Below are positions 43,011 through 51,414 of a stretch of 64,000 nucleotides of DNA, one piece after another. Position numbers and translations under genes: made by a program. A model generated the notes under the pieces. It was not told where the DNA came from. It was given only the letters and a program-made list of their open reading frames with translations, and searched no databases. Where the stretch lies: positions 62,001 to 126,000 of the forward strand of contig NZ_FNQF01000005.1 in assembly GCF_900107595.1 (NCBI RefSeq), given 5' to 3'. The first letter of the stretch is position 1; the number at the start of each line of letters is the position of its first letter. Source of the DNA: Psychroflexus halocasei. GTDB lineage: Bacteria > Bacteroidota > Bacteroidia > Flavobacteriales > Flavobacteriaceae.

Positions 43011-44327
43011 ATGAGTGAAGAAAAAAAATCTCCATCAATATGGGAATTTAAATTGCCTAAAATGGGTGAAAGTATCACTGAAGGAACAATTATCAATTGG
43101 TTAGTTAACGAAGGTGATGAGGTTGAAAAAGATCAAATCATTCTTGAAGTTGCCACTGACAAAGTTGACTCAGAAGTGCCGTCACCCGTTCGAGGAACGA
43201 TAAAAAATATTTTAGCCGAAGCTGATTCAATTGTCAAAGTTGGAGAAGTGATTGCGAAAATTGAAGCATCTGAAGATCAATCAGACCAACCGAAAGAGGT
43301 TTCTACAAAAAAGCCTGAGGCAGAATCTAAAAAATCTAAACCAGCAAAAAAGAAAGCTGCTCTAACTTCAAGTTCAAAGCCAACTTCAGATGCGAAGACT
43401 TACACCATTAATAAAAATCAAAACACATATATATCACCCTTAATTCAGAATATCGCGATTGATTATCACATTAGTTATGAAGAATTGGCACGCATTCCTA
43501 CAACAGGACATGACGGACGTTTACGCAAAAGCGATGTGTTTAAATATATAGAAGAAGGTCGACCAGCACAGTTTGCACAACCTCAAACTGAAACAAACGG
43601 TTTCCAGGTGCCCGACTTGAAACTTGAAAAAGGCAAAGGAGAAATAATAGAAATGGATCGCATGCGACAGATGATCGCCGATCACATGGTGTATTCAAAA
43701 CACACTTCGCCACACGTGACAGCTTATGTTGAAGCAGATTTGACAGATATGGTCAACTGGCGAAACGCAAATAAAAAAGCTTTTCAAGAAAAATACGGAG
43801 AGAAATTGACTTTTACACCATTATTTGTTGAAGCAGTCGCTAAGGCTGTTAAAGATTTTCCGATGATTAACGTCAGTGTTGATGGTAAAAACATCATTAA
43901 AAAGGAAGAGATTAATATCGGAATGGCAACGGCTTTGCCTAGTGGAAATCTCATTGTGCCAGTTGTGAAAAATGCCGATCAAAAGGATCTAAAAACGATT
44001 GCAAAAGAAGTGAATGCTCTAGCTGAAAAGGCAAGAGAAAATAAACTTAAGCATGAAGAAACAAGCGGAAGCACGTTTACAATTTCAAATGTTGGGACTT
44101 TTGGAAGCTTGATGGGAACACCAATTATCAATCAGCCTGAAGTTGCCATTTTAGCAACAGGAATTATCAAAAAACGCGCTGAAGTGATGGAATATGAAGA
44201 AGGCGATAAAATTGAAATCAGAAGCATGATGTATCTCTCATTATCTTTCGATCATCGTGTGGTTGATGGTTTCCTCGGCGGAAGCTTTTTAAGAAGAGTA
44301 GCGGATTACTTTGAAGATTTTAATTAA
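43011..44327 (+). CDS. 2-oxo acid dehydrogenase E2 (dihydrolipoyl acyltransferase)
   Basis: A 438-residue protein with one N-terminal lipoyl domain (about 10-85; lipoyl-Lys in ATDKVDSEV) and a Ser/Lys/Ala linker. An E3/E1-binding domain (about 140-180, NIAIDYHISYEELARIPTTGHDGRLRKSDVF) is followed by the catalytic domain with the active-site FDHRVVDGFLGG. It belongs to the branched-chain/acetoin-type group rather than the PDH E2 with several lipoyl domains. Its E1 partner is the fused gene at 44811; cassette 5 sits between them. Confidence 0.93.
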   Translation: MSEEKKSPSIWEFKLPKMGESITEGTIINWLVNEGDEVEKDQIILEVATDKVDSEVPSPVRGTIKNILAEADSIVKVGEVIAKIEASEDQSDQPKEVSTKKPEAESKKSKPAKKKAALTSSSKPTSDAKTYTINKNQNTYISPLIQNIAIDYHISYEELARIPTTGHDGRLRKSDVFKYIEEGRPAQFAQPQTETNGFQVPDLKLEKGKGEIIEMDRMRQMIADHMVYSKHTSPHVTAYVEADLTDMVNWRNANKKAFQEKYGEKLTFTPLFVEAVAKAVKDFPMINVSVDGKNIIKKEEINIGMATALPSGNLIVPVVKNADQKDLKTIAKEVNALAEKARENKLKHEETSGSTFTISNVGTFGSLMGTPIINQPEVAILATGIIKKRAEVMEYEEGDKIEIRSMMYLSLSFDHRVVDGFLGGSFLRRVADYFEDFN

Positions 44328-44332
44328 AAACG

Positions 44333-44362
44333 GACGGTTTGAAACAAGACGGTTTGAAACAT
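44333..44362 (+). repeat. Cassette 5 left arm, two 15-nt tandem units
   Basis: GACGGTTTGAAACAA (44333-44347) and GACGGTTTGAAACAT (44348-44362) differ at one position. They start 5 nt after the E2 stop. 44341-44365 and 44766-44790 are complementary at 20 of 25, plus two G-U pairs in RNA. Confidence 0.85.
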
Positions 44363-44395
44363 GATATTTAAAATACCAATTTATCAATAATAATC

Positions 44396-44761
44396 ATGAG
44401 AAGGCATAATTATAAAAAACTTCAAATATGGAATGAAGCCATGGATTTAATTGATGAGAATTACCTTTTCACATCGACTTTACCAGATTATGAAAAATAT
44501 GGATTGAGAACTCAAATGAATCGTTGTGCCGTCTCCATTGCTTCCAATATTTCTGAAGGTTCGAGTAAACGAACCAATAAACATTTTATTAAATATCTTG
44601 AAGATAGTTTAGGTTCTGCTTATGAGTTGGAAACTCAGTTAACTGTCTGTTTCCGTCAAAAATTTATTTCAGATGAAATTTATTTGAGTTTGGAAAATAA
44701 AATACAAAAATTACAAAGCAAAATTTCGAATTTTATTGATCGTCTTGAATCTAATCAATGA
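44396..44761 (+). CDS. Four-helix-bundle protein (IVP family), cassette 5
   Basis: A 121-residue helical protein (YKKLQIWNEAMDLIDENYLF, then QMNRCAVSIASNISEGSSKRTNKHFIKYLEDSLGSAYELETQL). It belongs to the same broad subgroup as cassette 1 (KVWNKAM / QIWNEAM; VPSNIAEGA / IASNISEGS) but is clearly different in detail. It separates E2 from its E1 partner, in operon orientation, inside 15-nt-unit inverted arms. Confidence 0.88.
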   Translation: MRRHNYKKLQIWNEAMDLIDENYLFTSTLPDYEKYGLRTQMNRCAVSIASNISEGSSKRTNKHFIKYLEDSLGSAYELETQLTVCFRQKFISDEIYLSLENKIQKLQSKISNFIDRLESNQ

Positions 44762-44765
44762 AAAA

Positions 44766-44795
44766 GTCATGATTCAAAATGTCTTGATTCGTGAT
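44766..44795 (+). repeat. Cassette 5 right arm, two 15-nt units (inverted)
   Basis: GTCATGATTCAAAAT (44766-44780) and GTCTTGATTCGTGAT (44781-44795) follow the cassette gene stop by 4 nt and end 15 nt before the E1 ATG. Confidence 0.83.
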
Positions 44796-44810
44796 TCTAA
44801 AATATAAAAA

Positions 44811-46922
44811 ATGAAAATAGATAAAAAAATACTTAAGAAAGCTTTTTCAAATCTCTGTACGGCGAAAGCTTTAACAGATTTATACGAAGAGAATTTCAAA
44901 ACGGTTTCAAAATATGTTCACGCAACCTCTCGTGGACATGAAGTTATTCAGATTGCTGTTGGGATGCAACTTTTACCGCAAGATTATGTCTTCCCTTATT
45001 ACAGAGACGATTCAATTTTGCTTTCAATCGGGATGCAACCTAAAGACTTAATGCTACAAGTTTTAGCCAAAAAGGATGACCCTTTTTCTGGCGGACGCAC
45101 TTATTATTCGCACCCAAGCATTAAAGATGCTGATAAACCAAAAGTTCCTCACCAAAGTTCAGCAACAGGCATGCAAGCCATTCCTGCAACTGGTGTCGCT
45201 CTAGGAATGCATTACAGAGAAGGCGGCGACCTTTTTAAGGATGACGAAAAATATGCCTTTTTTAAAGATATGGGTCATGAGGAAAAGGATTCCCGCCTGC
45301 GCGGGAATTTACCTGTCGTCGTCTGTTCTTTAGGAGATGCGAGTGTGACGGAAGGTGAGGTGGCAGAAGCATTCCAAATGGCAGTTCTCAAAAAGTTACC
45401 AATTTTATACGTTGTTCAGGATAATGGCTGGGATATTTCTGCCAATGAAGCTGAAACACGAGCACAAAATGCTGCAGAATATGCCAAAGGTTTCAAAGGC
45501 TTAGAGGCGATTTCTATAGACGGAACTGATTTTGAAGAAAGTTATCAAACAGTACAAGACGCCATCAAAACAATTCGAGATGAGCGCCGACCAATGCTGA
45601 TACATGCAAAAGTTCCTTTGTTAAACCACCACACATCTGGTGTGCGTATGGAGTTTTATCGTGACGATTTGGAGGAAGCCAAAACCCGAGATCCTTATCC
45701 GAAGATGAAAAAATTACTTTCTGAAAATGATTTTTCTGAGGATGAAATTGAAGCCATCGAAGCTTTGGCTCACGTTAAAGTGAAAGAACATTTTGAAGAA
45801 GCCTTAAAAGCTGAAGACCCAAAACCTGAAAATTTATTTACAAATGATTTTGCGCCAACACCAATTACTGAAGAAAAAGGTGAGCGTTCGCCAGAAGGTG
45901 CTGAAAAAGTAGTGATGGTTGATTGTGCGCTTTTTGGTATTGAGGAACTCATGAAAAAACACAAAGAATGTTTGCTTTATGGTCAAGATGTTGGTGGCAG
46001 ATTAGGCGGCGTTTTTAGAGAAGCGGCAACTTTAGCTCAAAAATTTGGTGATAATCGTGTGTTTAATACGCCAATACAAGAAGCTTTTATTATCGGCTCA
46101 ACAGTTGGGATGTCGGCAGTGGGACTAAAACCAATTGTTGAGGTTCAGTTTGCAGATTATATTTGGCCTGGCCTCAATCAATTATTTACTGAAGTGAGCA
46201 GAAGCTGTTACTTATCTAATGGGAAGTGGCCAGTTTCTATGGTGTTGCGTGTGCCAATTGGAGCTTATGGTAGCGGTGGACCTTACCATTCATCTTCGGT
46301 TGAAAGTGTGGTGAGCAATATACGCGGTATCAAAATCGCATATCCAAGTAATGGCGCTGATTTAAAAGGTTTGATGAAAGCGGCTTATTATGACCCGAAT
46401 CCTGTTGTTATTTTTGAACACAAAGGTTTATATTGGAGTAAAGTGCCAGGAACAAAAGGCGCCACTTCGGTAGAGCCGAGTGAAGATTATGTTTTGCCTT
46501 TCGGGAAAGCTTGGGTTTTACAAGAAATCTGGAAGCAAGAAGATAAAGAAACATTAAGCATTATCACTTATGGTATGGGTGTGCATTGGGCAATGAATGC
46601 TTCAGAAGAATTAGGAATGCAAGACCAAATTGAAGTTGTTGATTTGAGAACTCTACATCCTTTAGATGAAGAAACGATCATGAAATCTGTCAAGAAATGC
46701 GGAAAATGTTTAGTTGTCACTGAAGAGCCTTCTGATAATACTTTTGCAAGAGCTTTGTCTGGTAAAATTCAGGAAGAATGCTTTAAATATCTTGATGCGC
46801 CTGTGATGACAATTGGTTCTGAAAATATGCCTGCCATTCCGTTAAATTCAACTTTAGAACAAAGCATGATTCCTTCTACAGAAAAAGTGAAAAAGAAAAT
46901 TGAAGAATTACTGAATTATTAA
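44811..46922 (+). CDS. 2-oxo acid dehydrogenase E1, fused alpha and beta subunits
   Basis: 703 residues. The alpha part (about 1-335) has the TPP motif GDASVTEGEVAEAF...QDNGWDIS. The beta part (about 370-703) starts KVVMVDCALFGIEELMKKH and contains EVQFADYIWPGLNQLF and PYHSSSVES. The fusion is common in Bacteroidota for the branched-chain type. Residues about 138-166, just before the TPP region, form an insertion relative to the usual sequence. Its last seven residues, DSRLRGN, are encoded by a REP-like palindrome. It forms an operon with the E2 gene. Confidence 0.93.
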   Translation: MKIDKKILKKAFSNLCTAKALTDLYEENFKTVSKYVHATSRGHEVIQIAVGMQLLPQDYVFPYYRDDSILLSIGMQPKDLMLQVLAKKDDPFSGGRTYYSHPSIKDADKPKVPHQSSATGMQAIPATGVALGMHYREGGDLFKDDEKYAFFKDMGHEEKDSRLRGNLPVVVCSLGDASVTEGEVAEAFQMAVLKKLPILYVVQDNGWDISANEAETRAQNAAEYAKGFKGLEAISIDGTDFEESYQTVQDAIKTIRDERRPMLIHAKVPLLNHHTSGVRMEFYRDDLEEAKTRDPYPKMKKLLSENDFSEDEIEAIEALAHVKVKEHFEEALKAEDPKPENLFTNDFAPTPITEEKGERSPEGAEKVVMVDCALFGIEELMKKHKECLLYGQDVGGRLGGVFREAATLAQKFGDNRVFNTPIQEAFIIGSTVGMSAVGLKPIVEVQFADYIWPGLNQLFTEVSRSCYLSNGKWPVSMVLRVPIGAYGSGGPYHSSSVESVVSNIRGIKIAYPSNGADLKGLMKAAYYDPNPVVIFEHKGLYWSKVPGTKGATSVEPSEDYVLPFGKAWVLQEIWKQEDKETLSIITYGMGVHWAMNASEELGMQDQIEVVDLRTLHPLDEETIMKSVKKCGKCLVVTEEPSDNTFARALSGKIQEECFKYLDAPVMTIGSENMPAIPLNSTLEQSMIPSTEKVKKKIEELLNY
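45289..45308. repeat. REP-like palindrome inside the E1 coding sequence
   Basis: ATTCCCGC (45289-45296) and GCGGGAAT (45301-45308) with loop CTGC form an 8-bp perfect stem. It is read in frame as DSRLRGN, a peptide frequently produced when this repeat type lies in coding DNA. Confidence 0.85.
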
Positions 46923-46937
46923 GTAATATCATTTAAG

Positions 46938-47406
46938 ATGAAGTTGATATATCAAGAAAAGCAAGTGATATGGTTGATCGTCATACCATTTTCCATATTC
47001 TTGTTTTTCTTGATTCCTCTACTTTTAATACCTTCTGATTCAGAAATTGTCAAACTCGTTTTTCTATTTTTGATTGTATTATTTTCTCTTATTCTAATTA
47101 ATTTATACCAACTTAAATTTTCAGTTTTTCAAAATCATTTGGAAATTAAATTTGGTTTAGGTTTTTTTAAATAAAAAAATACCGATAAAAGATATTGACC
47201 CTGATAGTTTTACGGAAGTGAAGCTGCCTTGGTATTATGGTTTAGGTTGGAAATATGATTTAAAAGGTCACGAGTTCTTCAGTGCAAAACCTGGCTTAGC
47301 TTTGAGTTTCAGGTTAAATGACAGCCCAAAACAATACAGATTAGTCGCAAAAAATAATCAGGCTTTGAAGGAGGCGATCATTAGGGCAGTAGATTATAGT
47401 AAATAA
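46938..47406 (+). pseudogene. Small membrane PH-like protein gene, frameshifted
   Basis: The first frame (46938-47174, 78 residues) gives two membrane helices and the start of a beta domain (FSVFQNHLEIKFGLGFF). It stops right after a T7 run at 47162-47168. The second frame (to 47406) continues the domain (NKKIPIKDIDPDSFTEVKLPWYYGLGWKYD) without a start of its own. Joining them needs a one-base change in the T7 or the following A7 run (47173-47179). It could be a true pseudogene, a phase-variable tract, a slippage site or a sequencing error. Confidence 0.75.
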
Positions 47407-47483
47407 TTAAAGCTTAATATTTTACTGCATTAACTCAGAGAAAAGGAAACTTTTCTATTTTTAAGCTTTGTTTAAGCGCACGG

Positions 47484-48599
47484 ATGAATAAAGTTTTAGA
47501 AACATACAGAAAAAGTCGTTTTAGGCAGTTTTTAAGAAAACATCAAAAATATGCACCTCTTTTATTTTTCATTGGCGGATTTATTTTCGATTCCTTGACG
47601 CTCAGACGCATCGATCGACTTTACGATTTGGTGGTTTTGTGCTTGCACATGACCTCGCTAACAGTCGTTTTGTATCTCTATAATTTAGCTGATGATGGGA
47701 AGTGGAGAAACACTTTTTTAGAGCGATTTCAGCTTTATTTTCCATTAGCCATTCAGTTCTTTTTTGGTGCGCTTTCTAGTGCTTTTGTAATTTATTTTTC
47801 TAGAAGTGTTTCCTTATCCAAAACCATATTTTTCTTTGTTATTCTTGTTGGTTTATTGATTGCCAATGAGTTTTTAAAAAAGCGAATCTCAAATAAATAT
47901 CTCCAGTTTAGTGTTTATTTTTTCGTGAGCTTTACTTTTTTTACATTCATCATTCCTGTGTTTGTCAAGATGATGAATACTGGTGTTTTTATTTTTTCTG
48001 GTTTAGTGAGTTTGATTTTGACCCTCTTACTTTTAATGACAATTTATTATCGGAGTCCGAGTACAAGAGCAGAGGTGAAGCTTAAGAAAATTCTGAGTTT
48101 TATTTTTGGTATTTATCTGATGATTAATACTTTTTACTTCTTTAATTTGATTCCACCTGTTCCATTATCTCTTGAAGAGGGGATGGCTGCTCATCATGTT
48201 GAAAAAAATGATCAAGAATACATCGTTACTTATGAAACTGACGATTGGTATGTGTTTTGGCGGGATCATAGGTTGAAATTCATTTCATCACCTGGAGAAA
48301 AAGTCTATATTTTTACTTCCATTTTTGCACCAACGCAAATTAAAAAAAAAGTTTTTCACCGTTGGAAATGGTTTGATGAAAAAACAGATGATTGGGAGTT
48401 GATAGAAGATATTGGTTACAAAATTACTGGTGGTCGAGGAGATGGCTATCGCGGATATACATTTAAAAAGAATGTAAAAGAAGGAACCTGGAAAGTTGAA
48501 GTGATTACAGAAGAAGAATTAATTTTAGGCGTCATTGATTTTGAAATAATATTTGATGAATCAAAACAACCAAAAGGATTAATTCAAAAAATATTCTAA
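47484..48599 (+). CDS. DUF2914 membrane protein
   Basis: A 371-residue protein with about seven membrane segments in residues 20-235 and a C-terminal soluble domain of about 115 residues. That domain (KVYIFTSIFAPTQIKKKVFHRWKWFDEKTDDWELIE, GYRGYTFKKNVKEGTWKVEV, LGVIDFEI) is the DUF2914 module. The function is unknown; the layout suggests a membrane protein displaying a small beta domain. It is preceded by the frameshifted gene (77-nt gap) and followed by an mscS gene in the same direction. Confidence 0.8.
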   Translation: MNKVLETYRKSRFRQFLRKHQKYAPLLFFIGGFIFDSLTLRRIDRLYDLVVLCLHMTSLTVVLYLYNLADDGKWRNTFLERFQLYFPLAIQFFFGALSSAFVIYFSRSVSLSKTIFFFVILVGLLIANEFLKKRISNKYLQFSVYFFVSFTFFTFIIPVFVKMMNTGVFIFSGLVSLILTLLLLMTIYYRSPSTRAEVKLKKILSFIFGIYLMINTFYFFNLIPPVPLSLEEGMAAHHVEKNDQEYIVTYETDDWYVFWRDHRLKFISSPGEKVYIFTSIFAPTQIKKKVFHRWKWFDEKTDDWELIEDIGYKITGGRGDGYRGYTFKKNVKEGTWKVEVITEEELILGVIDFEIIFDESKQPKGLIQKIF

Positions 48600-48687
48600 T
48601 TCATATTTCATCTAATTTTATAGGCCTCACTTTTTATATTCTATCCTTATTAGTCTATATTGTAATAATCTTTATAAAAAACAGATA

Positions 48688-49542
48688 ATGGATCAAGAAT
48701 TTTGGTTACATCTCAAAGATGATTTTATAGATCTACTTTTGTATATCGGGCCGCGTATTATTTATGCAATTATTGCTTTTGTAATAGGCTTATTTGTCAT
48801 CAAGCTTCTTATGCGATCTCTTAGGCAATTGCTTAAAAAATCAAAAACTGAACTTTCTCTACAAACATTCATAGAAAGCCTTTCCGTATTTTTACTCTGG
48901 GGAGTCCTAATTTTTATTATAGGTTCCATCATAGGGATTAAAGCATCATCTTTTTTCGCGATTTTTGGAGCCGCAGGTATTGCTATAGGTCTCGCATTAC
49001 AAGGGAGTTTATCAAATTTTGCCGGAGGTGTTTTAATTCTGGTATTTAAACCTTTTAAAGTTGGTGATTTAATTGAGGTGAATGGTGTTTTGGGTTTTGT
49101 GCAACAAATTGATATCCTCTACACACGTGTCAAAACTTACGATGGACGTATCGTCACCATGCCAAATGGTAATCTTTCTAACAGCGATGTTGATAACAGA
49201 AGTATGAATCCTTATCGACGTGTTGAACTTGATTTGAAGTTTCATTATAGTGAGGATATGGGTCGCATTCGTGAAATTTTATTGAGAACTTTAAGCAAAC
49301 ATCCCGATATATTGAAAGATCCAGCGCCTGATGCTTGGCTCGATAAAATAGGCGAATATCAATTAGTGATTACAGCGCGTTGTTGGACAAAATCTGAAGT
49401 ATTTTGGGATGTCTATTGGGATCAACTTGAGGCTGTTAAAAAAGCACTTGATGAAGAAGGTATTGAAATCCCGATTCCAAAACAAAAAATTGAAGCCAAC
49501 CAATTTCAAACTGAAATTGTTTCCCATGAAAAACAGAAATAA
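48688..49542 (+). CDS. mscS: Small-conductance mechanosensitive channel (MscS family)
   Basis: A 284-residue protein, the size of E. coli MscS. Three N-terminal membrane helices; TM3 lines the pore with the Gly/Ala-rich FAIFGAAGIAIGLALQGSLSNFAGGVLILVFKPFKVGD. The beta domain (YTRVKTYDGRIVTMPNGNLSNSDVDN) and the C-terminal alpha/beta domain follow. It opens on membrane tension to release solutes. A terminator follows. Confidence 0.95.
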   Translation: MDQEFWLHLKDDFIDLLLYIGPRIIYAIIAFVIGLFVIKLLMRSLRQLLKKSKTELSLQTFIESLSVFLLWGVLIFIIGSIIGIKASSFFAIFGAAGIAIGLALQGSLSNFAGGVLILVFKPFKVGDLIEVNGVLGFVQQIDILYTRVKTYDGRIVTMPNGNLSNSDVDNRSMNPYRRVELDLKFHYSEDMGRIREILLRTLSKHPDILKDPAPDAWLDKIGEYQLVITARCWTKSEVFWDVYWDQLEAVKKALDEEGIEIPIPKQKIEANQFQTEIVSHEKQK

Positions 49543-49567
49543 TTAAATACAATTCGTATAAAAAACT

Positions 49568-49606
49568 AAACCGCAGAATTGAATTTTTCAAAGCTGCGGT
49601 TTTTTA
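49568..49606. terminator. Terminator between mscS and fabD
   Basis: AAACCGCAG (49568-49576) pairs with CTGCGGTTT (49594-49602), followed by a T-run; converging genes on both sides. Confidence 0.8.
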
Positions 49607-49622
49607 ATTTTATTTCTAAAAC

Positions 49623-50507
49623 TTATTCTATGCTTGCGCTTGATGTAGGGAATCGACGATCTACTTTTTTAAGTAATCCTTGTAAAACTTTTCCAGGGCC
49701 AACTTCTGTATAAGACTCCATACCATCTTCAAGCATTTGCTTCATGATTTGTGTCCATTTGACAGGTGCTGTAAGCTGCGCGATTAAATTCTTTTTAATC
49801 TCCTCAGGGTCTGTTACAGCTGTTGTTGTCACATTTTGATAAATAGGACAATTGGGTTGGTTAAAAGTTGTTTCCTCAATCGCCTTTGCTAATTCTTCTC
49901 GTGCAGGCTCCATTAGTGGAGAGTGGAAAGCACCACCAACAGGAAGCAACATGGCGCGTTTTGCACCTTTTTCTTTTAAAACTTCGCAAGCTTTTTCTAC
50001 AGCTTCAGTTTCTCCAGAAATGACTAATTGTCCTGGACAATTGTAATTGGCAGGGACGACGACACCATCAATTGTTTGACAAACATCCTCTACGATATCA
50101 TCTTCCAAACCTAAAACAGCAGCCATTGTTGATGACTGATTTTCACAAGCTTTCTGCATGGCAAGTGCTCTTTTATGAACAAGTTTTAGCGCATCTTCAA
50201 AAGATAAAGTTCCATTAGCCACAAGCGCTGAAAATTCTCCTAAAGAATGTCCAGCAACAAGATCTGGTTTAAAATCTTCACCCATCAATTTACTTAAAAT
50301 AACTGAATGCAAAAAGATGGCAGGTTGTGTCACTTTTGTTTGCTTGAGGTCTTCTGCAGAGCCTTCAAACATAATATCTGTAATGTTAAAACCTAATATT
50401 TTGTTTGCTTTTTCAAATAGTTCTTGAGCCTCTGGCGACTTTTCATAGAGATCTAATCCCATTCCTGAAAATTGTGCACCTTGACCTGGAAAAACGTATG
50501 CTTTCAT
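49623..50507 (-). CDS. fabD: Malonyl-CoA:ACP transacylase
   Basis: A 294-residue acyltransferase that loads malonate on acyl carrier protein for fatty-acid synthesis. FPGQGAQFSGMG opens the protein. The nucleophile Ser is in VAGHSLGEFSAL and the catalytic His in GGAFHSPLM. The Gln and Arg motifs are at usual places. It is transcribed alone from a well-formed promoter (-33 TTG at 50560-50558, -7 TACATTTG at 50537-50530). Confidence 0.96.
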   Translation of the reverse strand: MKAYVFPGQGAQFSGMGLDLYEKSPEAQELFEKANKILGFNITDIMFEGSAEDLKQTKVTQPAIFLHSVILSKLMGEDFKPDLVAGHSLGEFSALVANGTLSFEDALKLVHKRALAMQKACENQSSTMAAVLGLEDDIVEDVCQTIDGVVVPANYNCPGQLVISGETEAVEKACEVLKEKGAKRAMLLPVGGAFHSPLMEPAREELAKAIEETTFNQPNCPIYQNVTTTAVTDPEEIKKNLIAQLTAPVKWTQIMKQMLEDGMESYTEVGPGKVLQGLLKKVDRRFPTSSASIE

Positions 50508-50529
50508 AAATTCTTTGTTTTATCAAAAG

Positions 50530-50560
50530 CAAATGTAGTCAGTTTCTTACTTTATGGCAA
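50530..50560 (-). promoter_or_regulatory. Promoter of fabD
   Basis: On the minus strand, TTG (50560-50558), exactly 20 nt spacer, then TACATTTG (50537-50530), 22 nt before the ATG. This is the best match to the Bacteroidota -33/-7 pattern in the window. Confidence 0.75.
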
Positions 50561-50572
50561 TTTTATTTTTAT

Positions 50573-51412
50573 TTAAGCATATTTAGAGATGATATCTTGA
50601 CATCTTGAAAAATAAGCTTGACCAAAACAATTGAGATGGACGAGTAAATAATAAAGCTGATAAACATCTAAATGATCTTTTTCTTCTCGCGCTTCTGGCA
50701 GAATTTCATAGTAACTTTCAAAAGCTTCTGATGAAAATCCACCGAAAAGTTTCATCATTGCAAGATCAAAATTTTTGAGGCTGTATGAAATGGCAGGATC
50801 AATTAAACAAAAACCTTCTTTCCTTGAATATAAATAATTTCCTGACCATAAATCGCCATGAATTAAACTGGACTTTTGTTCAGGAATCAGATGTTCGATT
50901 TGCTTTAAGAAAGAATCTATCTGTTTAAGATCGTACTTTTTCTGAAGTGCCAAGTTGAGTTGAGGTAACAGACGTTGATTAATCAGAAAGTCAACGGCTG
51001 ATGTTTCAGTTGAGTTGCTTTGCTTTAATTGGCCGATGTAATTGTCTTCATTTAAGCCAAAATCATCTTTGCTGAGCTGATGTAATTCTGCCAATTGCTG
51101 ACCAAAATTAGAATAATCCGATGCTTGATGTGAATTGATATAATTTAAAATCAAATATTGAAATTGATGATGCTCCCCAACTTTGAAAACTTCAGGAATA
51201 TAAAAAGTATTCGTTTCTCGAAGCTTTTCTAAACCATTAGCTTCTCGCTGAAGCATGTCAGGAAAACGATGTTTGCGATTGATTTTAATCACAAGTTTTT
51301 CTGAAGTTGTTTCTAATAAATATGTTTGATTGATATCTCCGCCGTGTAGCTGTTTTGCTGAGCGCAATTCTATTTTATCATCTTGAGCTATTTTTGTGAG
51401 GAGCTCACGCAT
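50573..51412 (-). CDS. Fructosamine kinase family protein
   Basis: A 279-residue kinase-like protein of the FN3K/APH group. GGDINQTYLLET and KINRKHRFPDMLQREANGLEKL correspond to the nucleotide-binding lobe, LIHGDLWSGNYLY is the catalytic HGDLWxGN motif, and LIDPAISYS is the metal-binding D. Members phosphorylate ketoamines (protein deglycation repair). It is the distal gene of the nuclease-nupC-thyA-folA unit, 2 nt after folA. Confidence 0.9.
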   Translation of the reverse strand: MRELLTKIAQDDKIELRSAKQLHGGDINQTYLLETTSEKLVIKINRKHRFPDMLQREANGLEKLRETNTFYIPEVFKVGEHHQFQYLILNYINSHQASDYSNFGQQLAELHQLSKDDFGLNEDNYIGQLKQSNSTETSAVDFLINQRLLPQLNLALQKKYDLKQIDSFLKQIEHLIPEQKSSLIHGDLWSGNYLYSRKEGFCLIDPAISYSLKNFDLAMMKLFGGFSSEAFESYYEILPEAREEKDHLDVYQLYYLLVHLNCFGQAYFSRCQDIISKYA

Positions 51413-51414
51413 AA

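Noticed and set aside
23698-44761. The IVP-like proteins as Avd subunits of a diversity-generating retroelement
   Set aside because: The fold family is related, but no reverse transcriptase, template repeat or variable repeat is present, and five scattered single genes do not fit a retroelement.
23662-44795. Cassettes as ordinary insertion sequences
   Set aside because: No transposase is encoded, arms differ in sequence between copies, and no target-site duplication is evident outside the arms.
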